Origin: Chryseobacterium camelliae
GTDB lineage: Bacteria > Bacteroidota > Bacteroidia > Flavobacteriales > Weeksellaceae
Direction: 5' to 3'
Length of the DNA stretch: 64,000 bases
Assembly: GCF_002770595.1 (NCBI RefSeq)
Contig: NZ_CP022986.1
Location: 868,001 to 932,000, forward strand
The notes beneath the pieces were generated by a model. It was given only the letters and a program-made list of their open reading frames with translations, made no database searches and was not told the DNA's origin. Each line of letters begins with the position of its first letter. The stretch's first letter is position 1. Below, in pieces: positions 35,910-41,407 of the stretch. Made by a program: the position numbers and the translations under genes.

Positions 35910-36467
35910 ATGAAAAACATATTAAATATTATTGGCCTAATCCTATCTACTTACTTTACCGCACAAACAGTCTCACTTGAAACAATGGCTCAATGTATAC
36001 CAGGAAGTTGCCCTACAACTACCTATGTGAAAGATGTTAATAATCTGCTGGATAAATATGTCGGAACCTGGAAAGGTTCACTTAATGGCAAAAACTACGA
36101 ATTCAATTTTATTAAAAGAGAAAATTTCGGATTTGAAGATAACTTAAAAAGAGACAGATTAATAGGTAGACTAAAAATCACAAATTCCAATGGAATTGTT
36201 GAATATGATAATTTTGCTAAGCAAGATAATAAATTAGACTTTTATGGGATGAACTTTCAAAAGGACTTGAAAGTTTATTTAGTGTATTTTAGTGGAGGGA
36301 AAATTGATTGTATAGATTCTGGTTATACATATCTACGAATAAAGCCAGAGACCCCAAATAATATGAGTATATTATTTTTACCGGATACTGATATTGTTAC
36401 TCAGGATTGCACAAACTTTAAAACTACAATTCCAACAGAAAAACTTATTAATTTAATAAGACAATAA
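35910..36467 (+). CDS. Secreted DUF6705-like protein
   Basis: 185 residues with a signal peptide (MKNILNIIGLILSTYFTAQ). The mature part has the pattern VNNLLDKYVGTWKGSLNGKN then YEFNFIKRENFGFEDNLKRD, a lipocalin-like start (D-KY-VGTWKG) common to a Chryseobacterium family I know as DUF6705. Four Cys occur in the mature protein, two of them near its start (CIPGSC). Twelve bases separate it from the JAB-domain lipoprotein, so the two are likely co-expressed. Function unknown. Confidence 0.65.
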   Translation: MKNILNIIGLILSTYFTAQTVSLETMAQCIPGSCPTTTYVKDVNNLLDKYVGTWKGSLNGKNYEFNFIKRENFGFEDNLKRDRLIGRLKITNSNGIVEYDNFAKQDNKLDFYGMNFQKDLKVYLVYFSGGKIDCIDSGYTYLRIKPETPNNMSILFLPDTDIVTQDCTNFKTTIPTEKLINLIRQ

Positions 36468-36500
36468 AAAGACATATTGAATAACTCTACAAAAATTAAA

Positions 36501-36538
36501 AATGAGGATGTCCAAACTTTAGGACATCCTCATTTTTT
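36501..36538. terminator. Bidirectional terminator between convergent genes
   Basis: AATGAGGATGTCC and GGACATCCTCATT are a perfect stem around an 8-nt loop followed by a T-run (and preceded by an A-run). It lies between the DUF6705-like gene and the minus-strand remnants. Confidence 0.9.
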
Positions 36539-36560
36539 GTTAAGATTATTTCTGAAAATT

Positions 36561-36760
36561 TTAAAGATCGTCATAGAAGCCGTTTAGTAAAAGGTCATAC
36601 ATTTCTTTCGAATTAGTAGTTTCTGAATAAGCTCCAATATAGGTTAAATCTCCGTTTATTCGTATATATGTGCCGTACGGGGCAAATTCTCCACTTTCAA
36701 TTAAAAATAACTCTGTACCTATTCTTTTATAGCATCAAGTAGTTTTTTAGCAGTATTCAT
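36561..36760 (-). pseudogene. Small protein gene, frameshifted (immunity-like)
   Basis: MNTAKKLLDAIKE starts at 36760 and stops; in the next frame the sequence continues as RIGTELFLIESGEFAPYGTY then IRINGDLTYIGAY to a stop at 36561. One base lost or gained around 36719-36725 (an A-run) explains it. The small acidic alpha/beta character fits immunity-type proteins, but I recognise no family. Its ATG directly follows the stop codon of the upstream gene, so the two were an operon. Confidence 0.5.
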
Positions 36761-37330
36761 CTAATCTTCTACCAGATTTAAAACTTTCCAATTACCATCT
36801 TTAGATAGCCATACCCATAATTTATTAAATGTATAATTTCCGTTTTGATAGATAACTTTTTCTTCAATTAATCGCTGATCATCTTTTTCTTCTAATATAG
36901 TAAAACACCTTTCTATATTTTCAAAATTTGGAAATTCGCCTGATTGACAAGTTTCTATTAAAGATGATTTTAGTGCTTGTGATACTTTACTTATTGTCTC
37001 TTCGGTAATAATTGCATCTCTTTCTTTAAGTAAATTTTCTGCTTCCATTTCAGAATCTTTAAAAGCAATAATACCTTCTAAGTCGTTATTTGAATAATAA
37101 TTTTCAATTCTAATAATTGTACCTTCCGGAGTTGATGAATCAGGCTTGAAAAAATCATTTCTATCATCAATTTTAACTCCAAAATCAATATCAAAATTTA
37201 TTTTAGCTTCATCATTAAGAGTATCTCTATAATGTCGTATGGTATAACCACCATTTTAATTACAATTAAATGTATAAAAGCTTAAATGTTTCTTTTCCCC
37301 GCTTGCAATGCAAGTATTATACTCATGCAT
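36761..37330 (-). pseudogene. Gene of unknown function with in-frame stop
   Basis: One frame runs from an ATG at 37330 (MHEYNTCIASGEKKHLSFYT) through an in-frame TAA at 37256-37258, then NGGYTIRHYRDTLNDEAK, KINFDIDFGVKIDD and the tail KLWVWLSKDGNWKVLNLVED. The reading frame is even open further upstream to about 37380, so the true start may be lost. A shorter product could start at the ATG at 37048. No family recognised. The nonsense codon shows that this locus is decaying. Confidence 0.55.
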
Positions 37331-37447
37331 TTTTTCAGCAAAAAATATAGATACGGAAGACACTAAATAACCTTTTTTCTCCCTGTATCATTGAATAAGT
37401 ACAAAAGGCCATAAAAAGAGCGCAGTATCTGGAAACTTCTACTCTAC

Positions 37448-37526
37448 TACATCAATTCCTATAAAGCAGATCACAGATCCCAAGCTACCTTTCCCCAAGA
37501 GAATAGTTACCCCATTACTACATCAA
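37448..37526 (+). promoter_or_regulatory. Two extra TACTACATCAA boxes upstream of the pilin cluster
   Basis: TACTACATCAA occurs at 37448-37458 and 37516-37526, the latter with GTAG 10 bp downstream. The same 11-mer lies in the promoter blocks of pilins P0, P2 and P4. Spacer 37376-37806 otherwise holds only the P1 promoter. Confidence 0.5.
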
Positions 37527-37705
37527 AGTATTGTAGATACACCTATCTGATCCTATCCTACAGTGCCGCCATCTCCTGAATGATTCCATGCATCTCTTCC
37601 GGAAGATACAGTTGGTCCGGTTATTGATTTCCATGCTCCGATTTCAATGTATAAACCATTGAAATTGATTATTAACAATTAGTTAACAAATAACAACAAA
37701 AGCTA

Positions 37706-37735
37706 TTGATATGTCAGATAATAGTGTTAGATTTG
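37706..37735 (+). promoter_or_regulatory. Canonical promoter of pilin P1 (TTG-N19-TAGATTTG)
   Basis: TTG at 37706-37708 and TAGATTTG at 37728-37735 are exactly 19 nt apart, the Bacteroidota housekeeping consensus. This contrasts with P0, P2 and P4, which keep TAGATTTG but lack the TTG. Confidence 0.7.
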
Positions 37736-37806
37736 ATATAAATGATATTTATAAATGTAATTTAATTTTTACTGACAGCATATAACACCTTTAAATTTAT
37801 CACATC

Positions 37807-38343
37807 ATGAAAAATCAAATCATTATCGCTGCATCATTTCTGGGAGCCATCGTTTTAGGAAATCACCAGGTTCTGGCACAAGGTCAGGCTACTACCTCCG
37901 TCAACATTAATTTAGCAGATGTTATTTCAATGGATATTGGATCTGTTGCTTCAGGAGGTACTGTAGATTTTAATTATGTGAATACAACCGACTATAATTC
38001 TTCAAAAAGTGTGACGGTACCGAATAGTTTAATCATCATTTCATCCAAAAATTTCGATGTAAAAGTAAAATCTGAAGGCGCAAACTTTGTGAACGGCGCC
38101 AATGTCATTCCTGTAGATGTATTACAGGTAAAAGCCATAGCAGGCGGAAGTTTAACGGGAACCCTGAATGAGGTCACCTTATCTGCAGCCGATCAGGTCC
38201 TGGTCAGCAACGCAAGTCCGGGGGCAAAACAATCTTTAAATATCGCCTATTCTATTCCGGCAGAAAAAGCATCCAAGGTACTCCTGGGAAAACCTAAAGG
38301 AACGTACATGCAAAAAATAACGTATACTGCCACTGCATTATAA
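37807..38343 (+). CDS. Secreted pilin-like subunit, divergent copy P1
   Basis: 178 residues: signal peptide (to about residue 24, HQVLAQ) and one beta domain. It aligns end to end with P0/P2-P4 (VNINLADVISMDIGS, VDFNYVNTTDYNSSKSVTV, KNFDVKVKSEGANFVNG, ending GKPKGTYMQKITYTATAL) but differs at nearly half of the positions. It opens the chaperone/usher-like cluster and has its own promoter and terminator, so it may be a minor or initiating subunit, while the near-identical copies provide the shaft. That division is inferred. Confidence 0.7.
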   Translation: MKNQIIIAASFLGAIVLGNHQVLAQGQATTSVNINLADVISMDIGSVASGGTVDFNYVNTTDYNSSKSVTVPNSLIIISSKNFDVKVKSEGANFVNGANVIPVDVLQVKAIAGGSLTGTLNEVTLSAADQVLVSNASPGAKQSLNIAYSIPAEKASKVLLGKPKGTYMQKITYTATAL

Positions 38344-38366
38344 ATAAATACCAATCTTATTATACG

Positions 38367-38398
38367 CCCTCAACACTTCTCAGTGTTGAGGGTTTTTC
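38367..38398 (+). terminator. Terminator after P1
   Basis: CCCTCAACACT and AGTGTTGAGGG stem followed by TTTTTC; same hairpin as at 3936. Confidence 0.9.
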
Positions 38399-38420
38399 TT
38401 TTAAACCCAATGAATCATCC

Positions 38421-38489
38421 TGTAGTTATTTTACTACATCAACTTCCATGTTCCACTACAAAGAAACTTTTATGGCCGCCGTAGATTTG
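38421..38489 (+). promoter_or_regulatory. Pilin promoter block of copy P2
   Basis: TGTAG-N8-CTACA at 38421-38438, TACTACATCAA within it, CCACTACAAAG near -33 and TAGATTTG at 38482-38489. Nearly identical to the P0 and P4 blocks. Confidence 0.65.
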
Positions 38490-38542
38490 TATTGTTCAAA
38501 AGAGGACAATTAATCAGGAATAAAAAATAAAATAATACGATC

Positions 38543-39088
38543 ATGACAAAACAAATCGCCATCGCAGCCTTAACGATCACAGCTTTCATCTTAGGAACGA
38601 ATAATGCCCAGGCTCAGAATACAACTGCCACCACTACGGTAAACATCACCCTGAATGATGTCATCTCTATCGATGCGGGAAGTACGGCCATCGGGAATAC
38701 GGTAGACTTCAACTATGCTACTGCAGCGGATTATAACTCTGATCAGACGATTACCAAAGCCAACTCTTTAAAAGTAACTTCAACGAAGAACTTTAATGTT
38801 AAGGTAAAGGCAGGAGGGGCAAGCTTCGTTAATGGAACCAACCTGATCCCTGTCAATGTCCTGACCATCAAAGCCGCTACCGCTTCCGGAACTATGGGCG
38901 GAACAAAAAGTGCTGTGGTTTTATCTGCAACGGATCAGACTTTAGTCTCCAACGCTCCGCTGGGAAGCGCCTTAACCCTGAACCTGGACTACACGATTCC
39001 AGCGGCGAAATCATCATCTTCCGATATCTTAGGTAAACCGGCCGGAACATATACACAAACCGTAACGTATACTGCAACAGCTTTATAA
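38543..39088 (+). CDS. Secreted pilin-like subunit, copy P2
   Basis: 181 residues, same architecture as P0: signal peptide 1-24 (NNAQAQ), a single beta domain, and the C-terminal strand motif GTYTQTVTYTATAL. Compared with P0 only a few residues change, mostly in the signal peptide. It is the first of three tandem near-identical copies ahead of the chaperone gene. Expected to be exported by Sec, capped by the chaperone at 40596 and polymerised through the barrel protein at 41408 by strand exchange; that mechanism is inferred from gene order. Confidence 0.7.
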   Translation: MTKQIAIAALTITAFILGTNNAQAQNTTATTTVNITLNDVISIDAGSTAIGNTVDFNYATAADYNSDQTITKANSLKVTSTKNFNVKVKAGGASFVNGTNLIPVNVLTIKAATASGTMGGTKSAVVLSATDQTLVSNAPLGSALTLNLDYTIPAAKSSSSDILGKPAGTYTQTVTYTATAL

Positions 39089-39114
39089 TAAAAAACACAG
39101 CAAATTTATATAAG

Positions 39115-39148
39115 CCCTCAACACTTTATAAATATTGAGGTCTTTCTA
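39115..39148 (+). terminator. Decayed terminator after P2
   Basis: CCCTCAACACTT with the partner AATATTGAGG carries several mismatches compared with the copies at 3936 and 38367; followed by TCTTTC. It may be leaky and let transcription reach P3, whose own promoter is truncated. Confidence 0.5.
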
Positions 39149-39241
39149 TTGAAATCAAACGAATATTCTATCGTTATTTTACTACAGGAACGAGTTCAAA
39201 AGAGGGTAATTCAACAAGAATACAAATCAACTATTAAGATT

Positions 39242-39787
39242 ATGACAAAACAAATCGCCATTGCAGCCTTAACTATCGGAGCTTTCATCTTAGGAACCAA
39301 CAATGCCCAGGCACAAAATATGACTGCAACCACCACCGTAAATATTACCCTGAACGATGTCATCTCAATCGACGCGGGAAGTACGGCTATCGGGAATATC
39401 GTTGCCTTCAACTATGCCACTGCAGCGGATTATAACTCTGATCAAACGGTCACCAAAGCCAACTCTTTGAAAGTGACTTCAACCAAGAATTTTAATGTTA
39501 AAGTAAAGGCAGGAGGCGCAAGCTTCGTTAATGGAACCAACCTGATCCCTGTTAATGTTTTGACCATCAAAGCCGCTGCTGCTGCCGGAACCATGGGCGG
39601 AACAAAAAGCGCTGTAATTTTATCTGCGACAGATCAGACTTTAGTCTCCAATGCTCCGCTGGGAAGCGCACTGACCCTGAACCTGGACTATACCATTCCA
39701 GCCACAAAGTCATCATCTTCTGATATCTTAGGTAAACCGGCCGGAACGTATACGCAAACCGTAACGTATACCGCAACAGCTTTATAA
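39242..39787 (+). CDS. Secreted pilin-like subunit, copy P3 (promoter truncated)
   Basis: 181 residues; the ATG at 39242 was chosen because it matches the starts of P0/P2/P4, although the frame is open upstream to 39149. It carries more substitutions than its neighbours (GNIVAFNYAT, KAAAAAGTMGG, IPATKSSSSD) but keeps signal peptide and C-terminal strand. Its upstream DNA has CGTTATTTTACTAC and then jumps to the GTTCAAAAGAGG part, losing about 58 bp with the CTAC boxes and TAGATTTG. It is probably expressed by read-through from P2, if at all. Confidence 0.68.
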   Translation: MTKQIAIAALTIGAFILGTNNAQAQNMTATTTVNITLNDVISIDAGSTAIGNIVAFNYATAADYNSDQTVTKANSLKVTSTKNFNVKVKAGGASFVNGTNLIPVNVLTIKAAAAAGTMGGTKSAVILSATDQTLVSNAPLGSALTLNLDYTIPATKSSSSDILGKPAGTYTQTVTYTATAL

Positions 39788-39811
39788 TAAAACACGGTAA
39801 TTATATATACA

Positions 39812-39844
39812 AGGCTGTCTCAAAAGTGAGTCAGCCTCTTTTTA
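39812..39844 (+). terminator. Terminator after P3
   Basis: GGCTG-T-CTCA and TGAG-T-CAGCC pair around AAA(A), followed by CTCTTTTTATG. It is of a different family from the terminators after P1 and P2 and resembles the hairpin at 898-935. Confidence 0.85.
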
Positions 39845-39865
39845 TGTATATCCAATGAATCGTCC

Positions 39866-39934
39866 TGTAGTTATTTTACTACATCAACTTCCATGTTCCA
39901 CTACAGAGAAACTTTTACCGCCGCCGTAGATTTG
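39866..39934 (+). promoter_or_regulatory. Pilin promoter block of copy P4
   Basis: TGTAG-N8-CTACA at 39866-39883, TACTACATCAA, CCACTACAGAG near -33 and TAGATTTG at 39927-39934. Confidence 0.65.
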
Positions 39935-39973
39935 CAGTATACAAAAGAGGATAATTAAATAAAATTAAATATC

Positions 39974-40519
39974 ATGAAAAAACAAATCGTAATCGCAGCC
40001 TTAACTTTTGGAGCCATCATCTTAGGAACGAATAATGCCCAGGCTCAGAATACTACTGCCACCACTACGGTAAACATCACCCTGAACGATGTCATCTCTA
40101 TCGATGCAGGAAGTACGGCCATCGGGAATACGGTTGACTTCAATTATGCTACCGCAGCAGACTACAACTCTGATCAGACGATTACCAAAGCCAACTCTTT
40201 AAAAGTGACTTCAACGAAGAACTTTAATGTTAAAGTAAAAGCAGGAGGAGCAAGCTTTGTCAACGGAACCAACCTGATCCCTGTCAATGTTCTGACCATC
40301 AAAGCCGCTTCTGCTTCCGGAACTATGGGCGGAACAAAAAGCGCTGTGGTTTTATCTGCAATGGATCAGACTTTAGTCTCCAACGCTCCGCTGGGAAGCG
40401 CCTTAACCCTGAACCTGGACTACACGATTCCAGCCGCAAAATCATCATCTTCTGACATCTTAGGTAAACCGGCCGGAACGTATACACAAACCGTAACCTA
40501 TACCGCAACGGCTTTATAA
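39974..40519 (+). CDS. Secreted pilin-like subunit, copy P4
   Basis: 181 residues. The mature domain is nearly identical to P0 and P2 (one visible change is T to M in LSAMDQTLVS), while the signal peptide reads MKKQIVIAALTFGAIILGTN. It lies 76 bp before the chaperone gene with no strong hairpin in between, so it may be co-transcribed with chaperone, barrel protein and tip protein. Same inferred role as P2. Confidence 0.7.
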   Translation: MKKQIVIAALTFGAIILGTNNAQAQNTTATTTVNITLNDVISIDAGSTAIGNTVDFNYATAADYNSDQTITKANSLKVTSTKNFNVKVKAGGASFVNGTNLIPVNVLTIKAASASGTMGGTKSAVVLSAMDQTLVSNAPLGSALTLNLDYTIPAAKSSSSDILGKPAGTYTQTVTYTATAL

Positions 40520-40562
40520 TATTTTTTTTAGCCAATAAAGATTCTATTATTGTGTTTTTCAG

Positions 40563-40570
40563 TAGTTTTG
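40563..40570 (+). promoter_or_regulatory. -7 box TAGTTTTG before the chaperone gene
   Basis: Exact TAnnTTTG match 25 bp upstream of the chaperone ATG; no TTG at 19 nt. Could give the assembly genes their own transcript. Confidence 0.4.
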
Positions 40571-40595
40571 CAAATCTTTATTAAAAATTTACACC

Positions 40596-41396
40596 ATGCG
40601 CACATTCATCCACCTTTTCATTCTCTTTATCCTTGCAGGATCTTCCACAGTTCTGGCACAAAGCATCTCTATGTCGCCTACCCGCCTGTTCTTTACCGGT
40701 AACCCGGGAGAAAAAGTAACACAGACCGTTACGCTCCAAAACAGCTCGGATAAGGATTATGTTTTTAATCTGAACTATAAAGATTGGGCCAGAGAAGAAG
40801 ACGGAAATAAGGTTTACCTTGATGCAGGCAGTTCGAAAACCTCCAATGCTTCCTGGATATCCACCTTAGAAAACACGGTAACAGTTCCTGCGAGAAGTAC
40901 CAAGGAGATTGCAGTAACCATGCAGATCCCGGCCAACGCATCCCAATCTGCCGTTACGAACAGCATGCTGTTTTTCACCCAGCTTCCTCAGCAGGCAGAT
41001 CAGGCACGTATTCAGAACGGTATTGGTATCATCACCTTATTTGAGGTGGGGCTCCACATCTTTTATACTCCGACGGGGAACCGTGTAAAAAGCCTGGATA
41101 TCACCAATATTGCAGAGGTAAGCAGTGGGAATACAGCAAACAAGAAAGTCGCGGTAAGCATCCATAATGACGGGAACACCATCAATGATGCCAGCGTTGC
41201 GTTTGAACTTACTGATACAGACAGTGGTAAGGAAATAAAATTACCTGCCATTTCCATTTCCATGCTTCCGGATACCCAGCAGACCGTTCAGTTTTCTTTA
41301 CCGGAGAACATTTCAGGGAACTTCCTCGGGGTGGCGATTATCAAAATGGCAGAATCCAATGATGTACGCGTAGGCGAAAAAAACTTTAAATTTTAA
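40596..41396 (+). CDS. PapD-like periplasmic fimbrial chaperone
   Basis: 266 residues with a signal peptide (to about residue 22, STVLAQ). The mature N-terminus ISMSPTRLFFTGNPGEKVTQ then TVTLQNSS corresponds to strands A and B of PapD-type chaperones. Next come FNLNYKDW and WISTLENTVTVPARSTKEIA, matching the P-x-x-x-x-L-x-P/G-x-S region before strand G1. The second Ig domain follows (KKVAVSIHNDGNTINDASVAF) and ends in GVAIIKMAESNDVRVGEKNF. It is longer than E. coli PapD, like archaic-type chaperones. It would donate a strand to pilin subunits in the periplasm. Its position between pilins and the barrel protein is as in csu/mcu-type operons. Confidence 0.78.
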   Translation: MRTFIHLFILFILAGSSTVLAQSISMSPTRLFFTGNPGEKVTQTVTLQNSSDKDYVFNLNYKDWAREEDGNKVYLDAGSSKTSNASWISTLENTVTVPARSTKEIAVTMQIPANASQSAVTNSMLFFTQLPQQADQARIQNGIGIITLFEVGLHIFYTPTGNRVKSLDITNIAEVSSGNTANKKVAVSIHNDGNTINDASVAFELTDTDSGKEIKLPAISISMLPDTQQTVQFSLPENISGNFLGVAIIKMAESNDVRVGEKNFKF

Positions 41397-41407
41397 AAAA
41401 TTCAGTC

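Noticed and set aside
4097..40519. Type V (FimA/Mfa1-like) Bacteroidota pilins for the 181-residue proteins
   Set aside because: There is no lipobox Cys after the signal peptide and no Arg-gingipain-type processing site; a PapD-like chaperone gene follows instead.
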